Assembly (NCBI RefSeq): GCF_011752625.1
Contig: NZ_VWXD01000003.1
Coordinates: forward strand, 744,001-808,000
Length of the DNA: 64,000 bases
Reading direction: 5' to 3'
DNA from: Candidatus Pantoea formicae
Lineage (GTDB): Bacteria; Pseudomonadota; Gammaproteobacteria; Enterobacterales; Enterobacteriaceae
The notes under the pieces were generated by a model that saw nothing but the letters and a program-made list of their open reading frames with translations, had not been told where the DNA came from and did no database searches. A program made the translations under genes and the position numbers. This document shows, piece by piece, positions 53,911 through 63,999 of the stretch (positions are counted from its first letter, which is position 1; each line of letters starts with the position of its first letter).

Positions 53911-56496
53911 ATGAGTCAGAGTCTGCAATGGCATGCTGGCGCACGGGGTCGCCTGCTGCTGTTCAATCTGTTGGTGGTAAGTGTCACGCTCGCGGTGAGC
54001 CTGGTGGCTATTTTTGGATTTCGCCACGCCGGTCACATTCAGGAACAGGCGCAAGCCCAAACGCTGGCGGATATGAACGGCAGCCTGGCACTGGCTCGTG
54101 ATACCGCCAACGTCGCCACCGCAGCAGTGCGTCTAGCGCAAGTGGTCGGCGCATTGGAATACCAAAGTGAATCCGCGCGCTTGCAGCAAACGCAACAAGC
54201 GCTACAGCAATCCCTGGCGCTGCTCGCCAATGCGCCGTTAGCTGCGCAACAGCCGGCGCTGCTGGCACGCATTCGTGAGCGCAGTCAGATGCTGGAACAA
54301 AGCATTAACCAGCTGTTGCGGTTTGGACATCAGCGTCACTTGCAACGCAACGTGATGTTGAGCGGCCTGTGGCAAGCGCAGCTGCTGCTCAATCGTATTA
54401 ATACCCTGGCCGCCGATGCCTCTTTTTTACCCCTACGCCAACAAACTGATGCCCTGTTAAAGGTGGCGATTCAATCCAGCGTCCCACAAGCCGCCGAACA
54501 GCAGCTACAGCAAGTCCTGCCCATTTGGTCGGCGTTGCCATTACAGGATGCACTGGCGATGCAGCGAGACCGGCTGGTCAGCACCACTCGCAGCCTGCAA
54601 CCCGTGGCAGAACAACTGGAGCAGAGTGATATTGCCATTGCCTACGCCACCTATCGCATCAAAGCATTGGTCGCGATGCTTAATGGTGACATTACCCACT
54701 ATGTGCAACTGGTCGCACAGCAGAGTGATGCGCGCAGTAATGTTACCCATCAGGAGCTCGACTCGATCATCGGTTTTATCGGGCTGTTTATGCTGCTGGC
54801 CCTGCTAATCACCGGATACGCCGGTTACTACATCTACCGCAACCTGGGTTCCAGCCTCACCGCCATTGCCCAAGCCATGACGCGACTGGCTCAGGGTGAG
54901 AAAAGCGTTAATGTGCCGGGATTAGCCAGACGGGACGAGTTGGGCGATTTAGCGCGCGCGTTTAACGTGTTTGCACGCAACACCGCCTCGCTGGCGCACA
55001 CCTCGCGGCTGTTGAAGGAGAAGAGCAATCAGCTGGAGTCAACCTTCCTCGCGATGCGCGATGGTTTCGCGCTGTTCGATAACAGCGGCCAGCTGGTGGT
55101 GTGGAACGCACAATACGCCGAGCTGCTGGGTATCGCACCGCGTGAATTACATCGCGGTCTGCACTATCAACATCTGCTGGAGCGCATGGATGTGCAGTTG
55201 AATGGTTTGCATGACGCGCAAGAGGTGCGTCTGCCGGATGGCCGTACGCTGGAACTGCGTTTCAGCCCAGTGCCCAGGCGCGGTATGGTGAACACGGTAC
55301 TAGAGCGCACCACGCGCAAAGCCCTGGAAGAGGCGCTACTGCATAGCCAGAAAATGAAAGCTGTAGGCCAATTGACCGGTGGCATCGCGCATGACTTTAA
55401 TAATCTTCTCGCGGTGATTATCGGTAGCCTGGCGCTCACCGTCGATCAACTGCCGCCTGGCACCCTGGCCAGCCGAGTAGAACGCGCACGTCAGGCAGCC
55501 GATCGCGCGGCGCAGTTGACACAACGTTTACTGGCCTTCTCGCGCAAACAGGCGCTCTACCCGCGATCCGTGGCAGTTGTCGAGCTGGTAGATAATCTGC
55601 ATTCACTGCTCCAGCATTCCTTGCTGCCCGGTCAGCAGTTGATTGTCGACGCACAGCGTCCGGGCTGGCCCGCGTGGATCGATGCCGGGCAGTTAGAAAA
55701 CACGCTAATGAACCTGGTGGTCAACGCGCGTGACGCGATGGAAAAGCAGAGCGGTGAAATCCGCCTGCGTATCTGGAATCAACGCCCCCAGGAAGAGGAA
55801 GGAAAACGCGATCGTGTGGCGATTGAAGTGATCGATCACGGCTGTGGTATGTCGTCCGAGGTACGTGAGCAAATCTTTGAGCCGTTTTTCACCACCAAAG
55901 ACACCGGCAGCGGCAGTGGGCTGGGCTTGTCGATGGTTTATGGCTTTGTGCGGCAATCAGGCGGGCAGATTGAGGTAGAAACCGCCCCCGGGCAAGGCAC
56001 AACCGTGCGGCTGTTACTGCCGCGCGCGCCGGAAGTGACACAATCTGCTCCGCCACTGCCCACCTTTATCCCTGCCGCCAGTAGAGACCGACTGATTTTA
56101 GTGCTGGATGATGAGCCCGCAGTACGACAGACGTTGTGTGAGCATCTGCATCAACTCGGTTATCTTACCTTAGAGTGCAGCGATGGCGAATCGGCCCTGA
56201 CGCTGCTGCGTCAAACCCCTGACATTGAGCTGTTGATCAGTGATTTGATGTTACCCGGCGCGCTGAATGGCGCAGATGTGATTCGTCAGGCGCAACAGCA
56301 GTGGCCGGGGTTGGCCACGCTGTTAATTAGCGGTCAGGATTTGCGCCAGAGTCAGGTAACGTTGCCGTTGTGCGAACGTTTGGCCAAGCCTTGGCAGCAG
56401 GTGCAGTTGGCGCAGGCGCTGGAGCGGGCCTGGCAACGCAGTGAGCGTCTCAGTCGCGCACGGCAGGCTGCCACAGCGGCAACGGTTTCCCCGTGA
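53911..56496 (+). CDS. Hybrid sensor histidine kinase
   Basis: 861 residues from the ATG at 53911, preceded by AGGTGGGGG. Membrane helices at about 16-37 and 286-308 enclose a helical periplasmic sensor of about 245 residues; then HAMP (309-361), PAS (about 375-465), HisKA with His494 in GGIAHDFNN, HATPase with the N box LVVNARDAM and GSGSGLGL, and a receiver domain with Asp778 in [10 protein letters not shown]. No Hpt domain is present. It is divergent from the sugar ABC operon and is the likely partner of the orphan regulator at 46806. Its end overlaps the convergent phnE gene by 47 bases. Confidence 0.93.
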   Translation: MSQSLQWHAGARGRLLLFNLLVVSVTLAVSLVAIFGFRHAGHIQEQAQAQTLADMNGSLALARDTANVATAAVRLAQVVGALEYQSESARLQQTQQALQQSLALLANAPLAAQQPALLARIRERSQMLEQSINQLLRFGHQRHLQRNVMLSGLWQAQLLLNRINTLAADASFLPLRQQTDALLKVAIQSSVPQAAEQQLQQVLPIWSALPLQDALAMQRDRLVSTTRSLQPVAEQLEQSDIAIAYATYRIKALVAMLNGDITHYVQLVAQQSDARSNVTHQELDSIIGFIGLFMLLALLITGYAGYYIYRNLGSSLTAIAQAMTRLAQGEKSVNVPGLARRDELGDLARAFNVFARNTASLAHTSRLLKEKSNQLESTFLAMRDGFALFDNSGQLVVWNAQYAELLGIAPRELHRGLHYQHLLERMDVQLNGLHDAQEVRLPDGRTLELRFSPVPRRGMVNTVLERTTRKALEEALLHSQKMKAVGQLTGGIAHDFNNLLAVIIGSLALTVDQLPPGTLASRVERARQAADRAAQLTQRLLAFSRKQALYPRSVAVVELVDNLHSLLQHSLLPGQQLIVDAQRPGWPAWIDAGQLENTLMNLVVNARDAMEKQSGEIRLRIWNQRPQEEEGKRDRVAIEVIDHGCGMSSEVREQIFEPFFTTKDTGSGSGLGLSMVYGFVRQSGGQIEVETAPGQGTTVRLLLPRAPEVTQSAPPLPTFIPAASRDRLILVLDDEPAVRQTLCEHLHQLGYLTLECSDGESALTLLRQTPDIELLISDLMLPGALNGADVIRQAQQQWPGLATLLISGQDLRQSQVTLPLCERLAKPWQQVQLAQALERAWQRSERLSRARQAATAATVSP

Positions 56497-57334
56497 TATA
56501 ACGCTTACGCAGTTTGCTAGAGATAACATCCATGATCATCACGACCCCTACCAGAATAATGGTGAGGAACATCACGACGTCCCAGTTCCACAAACGCATG
56601 TTTTCGGCGTAAACCAGGCCGACGCCACCTGCGCCGACGAAACCGAGCACCGCCGCAGAACGGGTATTGGATTCAATCTGGTACAGGCTCAACGCCAGGA
56701 AAGTCGGGAAGGATTGGGTAAAGATGCCAAAGCGATGTTTCTGCAGACTATTTGCCCCCACCGCACCTAAACCACGGCTTGGTGAACGTTCCACCGCTTC
56801 ATGCCCTTCCGCATAGAGTTTGCCGAGTAAACCCACGTCCTGTACCACAATCGCCAGCACACCTGCCAACGGCCCCATGCCGACAGCACGGACAAAGATC
56901 AGCCCCCAGATGGCCATATCGACACCGCGCAGGATGTCGAGCAAACGGCGCACCACTAAGGAGATCGGACGGGCAATGGGATCGTGCATCACGTTACGCG
57001 CTGCAAGGAATGACACTGGCAACGCGATCAGCGATGCGGTCAATGTCCCGGCAAACACAATCGCCAGCGTTATGCCAATCTGCGAGAAATAATAGCCAAA
57101 TGGCCAGTTCATAAAGTCTTGCCAAACGAACATGCGCAGGAAGTAACGCCCAAGTTGCTCGCAACCGATAATGACTCGACTCCACTCAATGCCAAAGAAC
57201 TCAAAGAAGAACAGGTAATAGAGTGCAATGGCAAGTGCAACTCCCGCTACCCGGCGCAGATAACGGTTTTGTGCGGCGAACAAGGCAGGATGTTCCTGCT
57301 TCAGTTTCGCGACATCCGGTGCTAAAGCGATCAT
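56450..57334 (-). CDS. phnE: PhnE-type phosphonate ABC transporter permease (second copy)
   Basis: 294 residues with about five to six membrane helices and the PhnE coupling motif EAVERSPSRGLGAVGANSLQ. The start overlaps the stop of the preceding permease gene (ATGA). Two tandem phnE genes probably form a heterodimeric channel with PhnC and PhnD. Last gene of the phn cluster. Confidence 0.93.
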   Translation of the reverse strand: MIALAPDVAKLKQEHPALFAAQNRYLRRVAGVALAIALYYLFFFEFFGIEWSRVIIGCEQLGRYFLRMFVWQDFMNWPFGYYFSQIGITLAIVFAGTLTASLIALPVSFLAARNVMHDPIARPISLVVRRLLDILRGVDMAIWGLIFVRAVGMGPLAGVLAIVVQDVGLLGKLYAEGHEAVERSPSRGLGAVGANSLQKHRFGIFTQSFPTFLALSLYQIESNTRSAAVLGFVGAGGVGLVYAENMRLWNWDVVMFLTIILVGVVMIMDVISSKLRKRYITGKPLPLWQPAVRD

Positions 57335-58194
57335 TTGATTTCCCCTTCCACTACACGACGACGCAACCAGCCTGATACCGTATCCAGCAGCGACACCACC
57401 ACAATGATCAACAGCAGGGTGATGCTCACCTGATCATAGCGATCCAGTTTGATATTGGTCATCAGCTCCTGGCCGATCCCTCCCGCGCCCACCAAACCTA
57501 AAATGGTGGAAGAGCGGAAATTCACCTCAAGACGCATAAAGCTGTAGGAGAGAAATGTCGGTTTGACCTGTGGCCAGAAAGCAAAGCGCATACGTTGCAA
57601 TTTAGTGGCCCCACAAGCGGCCAGACCACGCACCGGTTTATCCGAAGCACTCTCAATTGATTCATAGAACAGTTTGGTCAGGCTTCCCACGGTATGCAGC
57701 GCCAGTGCGAGGAAGCCGGGAATGGCACCAATGCCAAAGGCCATCACAAACATCACTGCCCACGCCAGTTCTGGCATAGTGCGCAGGAAAGCGACAAACG
57801 AACGGATCGCGATGCGAACGCTGCGCGGCGTTTGGGTATTGTCGGCAGCAAAAAACGCCAACACACCGGCAATCATCACCGCAACGATGGTCGAAGACAG
57901 CGCCAGCTGCAGAGTTTCCCAGATCAGCGGTAGCTGAAAGTGCAGACGATAGCCCCAATAAGCCAGGGAGCCTTCGGTTTTACCATCAGCGAACAACACC
58001 GACCAATGCAGCACAGGCACGGTTTCGCCAATGTAATCAAAAAAGTGTGGCAGCGATTGCCAGACGGTTAGCAGATTGAATTCCGCCATCTTGCCCGCAG
58101 CGAGATAGAGCGCCACCAACAGCAGCGACCAGAGCACGGTGTCGCGCTTTTGCTGGCGACGGATGCGTTGGTAGTAGTGTTCGAAATCGGTCAA
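57331..58194 (-). CDS. phnE: PhnE-type phosphonate ABC transporter permease (first copy)
   Basis: 287 residues with about six membrane helices and the coupling segment ESIESASDKPVRGLAACGATKLQ, related to but clearly different from the second copy. Together with PhnC/PhnD it imports alkylphosphonates across the inner membrane. It follows phnD after a 174-base gap that carries palindromic repeats. Confidence 0.93.
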   Translation of the reverse strand: MTDFEHYYQRIRRQQKRDTVLWSLLLVALYLAAGKMAEFNLLTVWQSLPHFFDYIGETVPVLHWSVLFADGKTEGSLAYWGYRLHFQLPLIWETLQLALSSTIVAVMIAGVLAFFAADNTQTPRSVRIAIRSFVAFLRTMPELAWAVMFVMAFGIGAIPGFLALALHTVGSLTKLFYESIESASDKPVRGLAACGATKLQRMRFAFWPQVKPTFLSYSFMRLEVNFRSSTILGLVGAGGIGQELMTNIKLDRYDQVSITLLLIIVVVSLLDTVSGWLRRRVVEGEIK

Positions 58195-58235
58195 GGGGGA
58201 TGTCCTGTTTTGGAGGGTGATGCAGTGCTGAATCA

Positions 58236-58342
58236 GGTCGCCATAAATGGCGTCATCAGACGGGTGCGATTATTTGGCAAGGTCGCCATAAATGGCGACC
58301 CTACACAGGCGTTATCACGTAGGGTGCGCATTCATGCGCACC
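58236..58342. repeat. Intergenic palindromic repeats, copy B (three hairpins)
   Basis: GGTCGCCATAAATGGCGTC at 58236-58254, GGTCGCCATAAATGGCGACC at 58281-58300 and GGTGCGCATTCATGCGCACC at 58323-58342. The last two are joined by CCCTAC ... GTAGGG and share their architecture with the element at 11014-11070. They lie between phnD and the first phnE, where they can act as mRNA stabilisers or attenuators. Confidence 0.75.
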
Positions 58343-58368
58343 GCTGCCGATAACCGCACCCCGCTAAA

Positions 58369-59295
58369 TTAACCGCGCGCACCTTTCATCAGATCACGCT
58401 TCATATCAATGATGTTCTGATAATCGGCAACGGTTGCTGGGCCGATGTGCTGGGCACCACCCACCGCTTTAACAAAGCAGCTGTGGTCTTCTTTATCCAA
58501 CTTCTTGATAGCAGCCACCAACTTCTGTTTGAAGTCAGCGGGCAAGTTGTTGCTGACCAGGATTGGACCGTTCGGGATCAGAGGAGACTGCCAAATGATG
58601 CGAATCTTCTTCATCAGGTCAGGCTGGTCCATACGCATCATGCGGCCAAAGGCGCCAGAGGTATAACCCTTGTCGTAATCACCGATCATTGAAGTCCAAG
58701 TCACTGCGCCTTCGAACTGACCATTCAGCACGCCCAGGATGTCCTGCTCGTGACCGCCAGAGAAGGTGACACTGGAGAAGGTGTTGTTGTACTTGTCGTC
58801 AACCGTGCCACCGAACTCTTTCTTGAACGCCTGGTTAGGCATCAGGAAACCAGAGGTTGAATCCGGATCGGCCATACCGAAAGATTTGCCTTTCAGGTCT
58901 TCCAGTTTTTTGTACGGGCTGTCCGCTTTGACGATCACCACAGAGTGATAACCCTGTGAACCGTCTTTGTCATCGACCACAATGCCGACCACGTCTACCG
59001 CTTTCGGGTTCTGCAGATACACCGAAGCGTAAGATGCTGGAGACATGCTCAGCACCATATCAATTTTGTTACCCAGCAGGCCCTGAATCACGCCTGAGTA
59101 GTCAGACGAGTTACGCATTTTGGTATCGACATTCAGTTCTTTGTCGAAGAAATCTTTCACGCACTGGTTATCGCCAATCTGCTGAGTGGCGTTCTGTCCA
59201 CCCAAAATCCCGAGGTTTAATTCTTTTGGTGCATCCGCTGCGTTAACGCCAAAAGTCATTGCAACAGTCAATAAAGCTAAAGAGGTCAGTTTCAT
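58369..59295 (-). CDS. phnD: PhnD, phosphonate-binding periplasmic protein
   Basis: 308 residues. Signal peptide about residues 1-20 (FGVNA-ADA). PhnD family features: LNLGILGGQNATQQ near the mature start and LKGKSFGMADPDSTSGFLMP, which contributes to phosphonate binding. Delivers phosphonates to the PhnE channel. Follows phnC by 26 bases; the ribosome-binding site (AAGAGAAAAA) is weak. Confidence 0.95.
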   Translation of the reverse strand: MKLTSLALLTVAMTFGVNAADAPKELNLGILGGQNATQQIGDNQCVKDFFDKELNVDTKMRNSSDYSGVIQGLLGNKIDMVLSMSPASYASVYLQNPKAVDVVGIVVDDKDGSQGYHSVVIVKADSPYKKLEDLKGKSFGMADPDSTSGFLMPNQAFKKEFGGTVDDKYNNTFSSVTFSGGHEQDILGVLNGQFEGAVTWTSMIGDYDKGYTSGAFGRMMRMDQPDLMKKIRIIWQSPLIPNGPILVSNNLPADFKQKLVAAIKKLDKEDHSCFVKAVGGAQHIGPATVADYQNIIDMKRDLMKGARG

Positions 59296-59321
59296 TCGTG
59301 TTTTTTCTCTTGCCGTGGAAG

Positions 59322-60152
59322 TTAGTGGAGCTGGTTAATTTCGTCGCCGTACAGCTCATGCAGCAAGCCATCGGTCAACTGAGAAGGATGTCCGTCAAAC
59401 AGCACTTTGCCGCGCTGAATGCCGATAACACGGGTGCAGTACTGCTTAACCAATTCAATCGAGTGCAGGTTCACCATCACGCTGATGCCCTGCTCACTCA
59501 CCTGGCGCAGCACATCCATAATGCGTTTGGTATTTTTCGGGTCGAGCGAAGCCACTGGCTCATCAGCCAACAGGATGCGCGGGTTCTGCATCAACGCACG
59601 GCAAATCGCCACGCGTTGCATCTGTCCACCTGACAGATTCTCCGCACGCTGCAGCGCCTGCGGCAGCATATTCATCCACTGCAGCAGTTCAATCGCTCGC
59701 GCACGGTCCGCTTCGGAGAACACTTTGAAGAAGGATTTCAGGGTTGAGGTCTGGCTCAAGCGCCCCAGCAGCACGTTGGTCAATACATCCAGACGTGGCA
59801 CCAGGCAGAAATCCTGGAAAATCATGCCGCATTCGCTGCGCCATTCACGCATTTGACGGCTGTTTAGCGTCACCACATCACGATCCGCTTCACCCGAACG
59901 ATTACTAAGAATCGCGCCCTGTGAAGCACTGATGGTGCCGTTGAGCATGTGTAACAGTGTCGATTTGCCTGCGCCAGAGCGACCAATCACGGCCACCAGC
60001 TCGCCCGCATGCAGATCGAAGCTGACGTTATCCAGTACGCGGTTTTCGCCGTACGCCTTACACAGTCCCTGTACTGACAGCACCTTGTTACCCTGGCCGG
60101 CGTGTGGAACGTAAGGATTGTCGATGACGGTCTTCAGTAATGCCTGTGCCAT
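59322..60152 (-). CDS. phnC: PhnC, phosphonate ABC transporter ATPase
   Basis: 276 residues from the ATG at 60152 with GGAG six bases upstream; the long upstream extension runs through the Pho box and antisense of phnP and is rejected. Walker [10 protein letters not shown], signature LSGGQMQR, Walker [14 protein letters not shown]. First gene of the transporter unit phnC-D-E-E, preceded by a 79-base gap with a Pho-box-like sequence. Confidence 0.95.
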   Translation of the reverse strand: MAQALLKTVIDNPYVPHAGQGNKVLSVQGLCKAYGENRVLDNVSFDLHAGELVAVIGRSGAGKSTLLHMLNGTISASQGAILSNRSGEADRDVVTLNSRQMREWRSECGMIFQDFCLVPRLDVLTNVLLGRLSQTSTLKSFFKVFSEADRARAIELLQWMNMLPQALQRAENLSGGQMQRVAICRALMQNPRILLADEPVASLDPKNTKRIMDVLRQVSEQGISVMVNLHSIELVKQYCTRVIGIQRGKVLFDGHPSQLTDGLLHELYGDEINQLH

Positions 60153-60180
60153 GATGCACTCCATCTCTCTGAGGTCTTGA

Positions 60181-60200
60181 TTGCCCGTTATTACGGGCAA
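60181..60200 (-). terminator. Hairpin between phnP and phnC
   Basis: TTGCCCGT-TATT-ACGGGCAA, perfect eight-base arms, in the phnP-phnC gap without a T-tract. It may attenuate read-through from the lyase operon or structure the phnC leader. Confidence 0.5.
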
Positions 60201-60205
60201 ATCCG

Positions 60206-60223
60206 ATGAAGACTTGATGACAA
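60206..60223 (-). promoter_or_regulatory. Pho-box-like site upstream of phnC
   Basis: On the minus strand TTGTCAT-CAAG-TCTTCAT, compared with the PhoB consensus CTGTCAT-N4-CTGTCAT: 6/7 and 4/7 matches with the right spacing. Phosphate-starvation control is expected for phn genes. Confidence 0.5.
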
Positions 60224-60231
60224 TAAAGTGA

Positions 60232-61002
60232 TTAAACGGTGACAGCGTGAACAGAACCGACTCTAATGCTCTGACCATCGACCGCTGCCAGCACATTGTC
60301 TGGTAAGCGATTATTGAGTAGCCAGCTGTCCATCTCATGGCTGAGGTGAATAAGCCAAGCCTGGCGCGGTGCCAGCCGTTCAATAATCTGCAATGCGCGC
60401 GTCACATCATTATGATTGCGCACGCTTTCTCGCGGAGGGTCATTGCAGTCAATCACCAACTGGTCCAAGGGCTGACCCTCAAGAAATTCTGCAGTTTCCG
60501 GCGGCAATCCGCAGGTATCACACAGCCAGGCACACCGCGTGCCGTACCAGTCAAACAGATAGCCGTAGGTCAGTTTTGAGTGCTGTAACGGCAAGGGCGT
60601 GACCTGCAGCGCGCCGAAGCTGTGCGGCACAAAAGGCGTTAGAGCGGGACGGAAATCGAGCAGGCCGGGGTGCTTTAACAGGTCATCACAGCCCTTCTCA
60701 TCCGGCGGTGCCCACACCGGGATCGGTTCACCGATTCCCCAACGCAGGCTAAAGAGTCCTGCCACGTGATCCATATGAAAATGGGTCAGTAAAATACGGC
60801 TCAGCTCACCGGGTTGAAAGCGTTGATGCAGATCGTGGCGACCGGCATCCAGCAAAATACGTTCGCTGCCGGTGTCGATTAGCGCACTGGTGGCAGCACG
60901 GGCGCGTCGCGGTTCAAGGCGGGCGCGTTCACAGGCGTGACAATCACAGCCGAACAACGGCGCAGACTGCACGCCGCCGGTTCCGAGAAAAGTGAGTTTC
61001 AT
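60232..61002 (-). CDS. phnP: PhnP, phosphoribosyl cyclic phosphate phosphodiesterase
   Basis: 256 residues, metallo-beta-lactamase fold. Metal-binding motif THFHMDH (His74, His76, Asp78, His79) and an N-terminal CDCHAC structural zinc site, as in E. coli PhnP. It hydrolyses 5-phosphoribosyl 1,2-cyclic phosphate to ribose 1,5-bisphosphate, the step after C-P bond cleavage. The start overlaps the phnN stop (ATGA). E. coli has phnO between phnN and phnP; here it is absent. Confidence 0.96.
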   Translation of the reverse strand: MKLTFLGTGGVQSAPLFGCDCHACERARLEPRRARAATSALIDTGSERILLDAGRHDLHQRFQPGELSRILLTHFHMDHVAGLFSLRWGIGEPIPVWAPPDEKGCDDLLKHPGLLDFRPALTPFVPHSFGALQVTPLPLQHSKLTYGYLFDWYGTRCAWLCDTCGLPPETAEFLEGQPLDQLVIDCNDPPRESVRNHNDVTRALQIIERLAPRQAWLIHLSHEMDSWLLNNRLPDNVLAAVDGQSIRVGSVHAVTV

Positions 61003-61535
61003 GGCGGATGCTCCAGCAGTTGACGCAGCTTGTCGAGCGTGTCGCTCAGTGCGCCATCGTTATTGAGCGGATAACAGTGTGCAGGCAACGGTTCTGCTGC
61101 ACGTGCCAGCCGTTTGCTAATCTCTGCTTCACTTTCACGTCCACGCTGACGCAATCGCGTCTCTAACACCTGCGGCGAAACCTGCAGCACCAGCGGCAGG
61201 AGCTGCGCACCATAATGCTGCTGCACGATCGGCAGATGCAGACGTGAACCGTTAACCAGCACGTTTAAACCGCGCGCCAGCCAGTGGTCGATCTCTTCTC
61301 CCAGCCCGTAATACAGGCCGTGCGCCTGCCAACTAATGGCAAACAACCCCAATGTTTCTCGCCGCCGAAACTCGGCTTCGCTCAGCGCCACATGATTTTC
61401 GCCCCCGGCATCGGCCGGGCGCGTAATGTAACGATGTGCAATCACCAACTGCTCAGGGGGGGCTTCACGTAGCGCGTTAAGCAAACTGTCTTTACCCGAG
61501 CCCGAAGGCCCGGTTAGCCAGATCAGGCGCGCCAT
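60999..61535 (-). CDS. phnN: PhnN, ribose 1,5-bisphosphokinase
   Basis: 178 residues, P-loop kinase of the guanylate-kinase type with Walker A GPSGSGKDS at about residues 9-17 and the lid region HRYITRPADAGGENH. It converts ribose 1,5-bisphosphate to PRPP, recycling the carbon skeleton of the C-P lyase pathway. Overlaps phnM by one base (TGATG). Confidence 0.95.
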   Translation of the reverse strand: MARLIWLTGPSGSGKDSLLNALREAPPEQLVIAHRYITRPADAGGENHVALSEAEFRRRETLGLFAISWQAHGLYYGLGEEIDHWLARGLNVLVNGSRLHLPIVQQHYGAQLLPLVLQVSPQVLETRLRQRGRESEAEISKRLARAAEPLPAHCYPLNNDGALSDTLDKLRQLLEHPP

Positions 61536-62671
61536 CAGAACACCAGCCTGCCCTGCGACCAGACGTGGCGAATGTGCGGATGCCCATGTTCGGTATGCGC
61601 CAGCACCAGATCGGCTCGCATGCCTTCACCAATCACTCCGCGATCGTGCAAGCCAATGGCGCGAGCCGGATTGCGTGTCACCAGCGCGGCGGCTTGTGGC
61701 AATGTCAAGCTGTTGCGCTCATCCGCCACTAAGCGGAACACCGCGTCCAGCAGGCTCGCCGGGTAGTAGTCGGATGACAAAATATCCAGCAGGCCATGGC
61801 TGGCCAGCTCCCAGGCTGCCACGTTGCCGGAATGCGAGCCGCCGCGTACGATATTCGGCGCGCCCATCAACACCTGCATACCGCATTCGCGCGAGGCGCG
61901 TGCCGCCTCAAGCGTGGTAGGGAACTCGGCAATGGTGCTGCCCACATCGTGAGATTCGGCAACGTGTGCCGCTGTGGCATCATCGTGGCTGGCAATCGGG
62001 ATGCCGCGCGAACGGCACAGGCCGGAAATGGCGTTGCGGTTCGGCGTGGAGAACTCGGCGGCCAGTGCCAGTTGTTCGCGCTCAAACTGATCCATCTGCT
62101 CATCATTCAACGAGTATTTGCCCTGGTAATAGGTGCGATACATCTCCAGTGAAGCGTACTGACGCTGACCTGGCGAATGGTCCATCAGCGACACCAGTGA
62201 CAACTCCGGCGTGCTCATCAAGGTTTCAAACAGCGGCAGCGTGGTGTTGTGAGGTAACTCACAGCGCAGATGAAGATGGTGATCGACACGGTTGATGCCT
62301 TTGCGGTTACTGTCCTGAATCGCATTGATCATTTTGCTTAGGTTCTCAATGCGATGACCGCCATCACGCACATCACCGACGCCAATCGCATCCAGCACGG
62401 TGGTGATACCGCTGGCGACCATCAGCGCATCGTGGCTGCTCATCGCAGAATGCGCTGGCCAATCGACTTTAGGACGTGGAGTGAAAAACTTATCCAGGTT
62501 ATCAGTGTGCAGTTCAACCAGTCCCGGCAGCAGGAAAGCATTTTCACCATCCAGCGCACCCGGTATTTGACTTGCGCTGTCGCTGAAGCTCGTAATACGG
62601 CCATCGCGGATCTCCAGCGAACCGGCCACCACCTCATTTTCCAGCACCAGACGGACATTATTGACGATCAT
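61535..62671 (-). CDS. phnM: PhnM, ribose 1-methylphosphonate 5-triphosphate diphosphatase
   Basis: 378 residues, amidohydrolase superfamily. Metal-binding segments [36 protein letters not shown] and [11 protein letters not shown] are visible in order. It removes diphosphate from alkylphosphonate ribose triphosphate before the C-P lyase step. Overlaps phnL by four bases (ATGA). Confidence 0.96.
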   Translation of the reverse strand: MIVNNVRLVLENEVVAGSLEIRDGRITSFSDSASQIPGALDGENAFLLPGLVELHTDNLDKFFTPRPKVDWPAHSAMSSHDALMVASGITTVLDAIGVGDVRDGGHRIENLSKMINAIQDSNRKGINRVDHHLHLRCELPHNTTLPLFETLMSTPELSLVSLMDHSPGQRQYASLEMYRTYYQGKYSLNDEQMDQFEREQLALAAEFSTPNRNAISGLCRSRGIPIASHDDATAAHVAESHDVGSTIAEFPTTLEAARASRECGMQVLMGAPNIVRGGSHSGNVAAWELASHGLLDILSSDYYPASLLDAVFRLVADERNSLTLPQAAALVTRNPARAIGLHDRGVIGEGMRADLVLAHTEHGHPHIRHVWSQGRLVF

Positions 62672-63372
62672 GCTTCTGCTCCTGTTTTCACCGGCTGCAT
62701 CACGTGCAGGCGATCGGCCACGCGTGCGCGCACCGCTTCGTCATGGAAAATACCTACGATAGCGGCACCACGGGCGCGCGCCTGTTCAATCAATTCCACC
62801 ACCGCTGCGCTGTTGGCACTGTCGAGCGAGGCAGTGGGTTCATCCAGCAGCAGCACCGGATAATCGGCGATAAAGCCTCGTGCAATGTTCACGCGCTGCT
62901 GTTCACCGCCCGAGAACGTGGACGGCGCGAGTGACCACAAACGTTCAGGCACATTCAGCCTGGTCAGCAGGTCTTTGGCACGCTTCTCGCAAAAAGCCCG
63001 GTCCACACCGCGTTCCAGCAGCGGCTGCATGACAATCTCCAGCGTTGGCACGCGAGGGATCACTCGCAAGAACTGACTGACCCAGCCGACAGTTTCGCGA
63101 CGAATCGCCAATATCTGGCGCGCGGGTGCCTGCGCCATGTCGATCCACTCGCCCTGATGTTGCAGCCAGATGTGGCCGCTATTGGCCTGATAGTTGCCGT
63201 ACAGCGCGCGCAGCAGCGTGGATTTTCCGCTGCCGGAACGACCGTGCAGCACCACGCACTCACCGGCTGCGACCTCAAGATTGGCATCCTGCAGCACCGG
63301 CAGTTCAGCACTGCTCTGGTTATGCAGCACGAAGGTTTTACTGAGTTTCTCTACGCGCAATAAAGGTTGCAT
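62668..63372 (-). CDS. phnL: PhnL, C-P lyase complex ABC-type ATPase
   Basis: 234 residues. Walker [10 protein letters not shown], signature FSGGEQQR, Walker [13 protein letters not shown]. PhnL resembles lolD/ABC ATPases but associates with the C-P lyase core rather than a transporter. It follows phnK by 18 bases. Confidence 0.96.
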   Translation of the reverse strand: MQPLLRVEKLSKTFVLHNQSSAELPVLQDANLEVAAGECVVLHGRSGSGKSTLLRALYGNYQANSGHIWLQHQGEWIDMAQAPARQILAIRRETVGWVSQFLRVIPRVPTLEIVMQPLLERGVDRAFCEKRAKDLLTRLNVPERLWSLAPSTFSGGEQQRVNIARGFIADYPVLLLDEPTASLDSANSAAVVELIEQARARGAAIVGIFHDEAVRARVADRLHVMQPVKTGAEA

Positions 63373-63390
63373 GTTGATGTCCTGATGAAG

Positions 63391-63999
63391 TTAAGCCAGC
63401 ACCGATGAAACCAGCAGTTGCGTGTAGGGATGGTGCGGATCGTCCAGCACCCGGTCGGTCAGACCGCTCTCCACCACCTTGCCCTGCTTCATCACCAGTA
63501 GCCGATGCGCCAACAAGCGCGCCACGCCGAGATCGTGGGTGACGATCACCACCGCCAGATTGAGCTCGCGCACCAGAGTACGCAGCAGGTCCAGCAGTCG
63601 CGCCTGTACTGACACATCCAACCCGCCGGTTGGCTCATCCATAAACACCAGCGTGGGTTGCGTCACCAGGTTGCGTGCAATCTGTAAACGCTGCTGCATA
63701 CCGCCGGAGAAGGTGGTCGGTAAATCGTCAATACGGTTGGCGGGGATCTCAACGTCCTGCAACCAGCGCATCGCCTCTTTACGGATATCGCCGTAATGAC
63801 GTTGGCCCACGGCCATCAAGCGCTCACCAATGTTGCCGCCTGCGGTGACCTGCGGGCGCAAACCATCCAGCGGATGCTGATGCACTACGCCCCACTCGGT
63901 ACGCAACAGGCGGCGGCGGTCGCTCTCACTCAGTTGATAAAGATCCTGAGCACGATAAAGAATATTGCCCTGCTGCGGCGCTAAGCGTGCTGACAGGCT
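63391..63999 (-). CDS. phnK: PhnK, C-P lyase complex ABC-type ATPase (partial)
   Basis: The gene runs off the right edge; about 202 C-terminal codons are present. The frame stays open to the edge and continues the E. coli PhnK pattern (RRRLLRTEWGVVHQHPLDGL). Signature FSGGMQQR and Walker B LVFMDEPTGGLD are inside the window, Walker A is outside. PhnK binds the PhnGHIJ core and is needed for C-P bond cleavage. phnG-phnJ are therefore expected just outside the window. Confidence 0.95.
   Translation of the reverse strand, partial: SLSARLAPQQGNILYRAQDLYQLSESDRRRLLRTEWGVVHQHPLDGLRPQVTAGGNIGERLMAVGQRHYGDIRKEAMRWLQDVEIPANRIDDLPTTFSGGMQQRLQIARNLVTQPTLVFMDEPTGGLDVSVQARLLDLLRTLVRELNLAVVIVTHDLGVARLLAHRLLVMKQGKVVESGLTDRVLDDPHHPYTQLLVSSVLA

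Noticed and set aside
60153..60383. N-terminal extension of phnC
   Set aside because: It crosses the Pho-box-like site and the antisense of phnP; ATG 60152 has a good ribosome-binding site.
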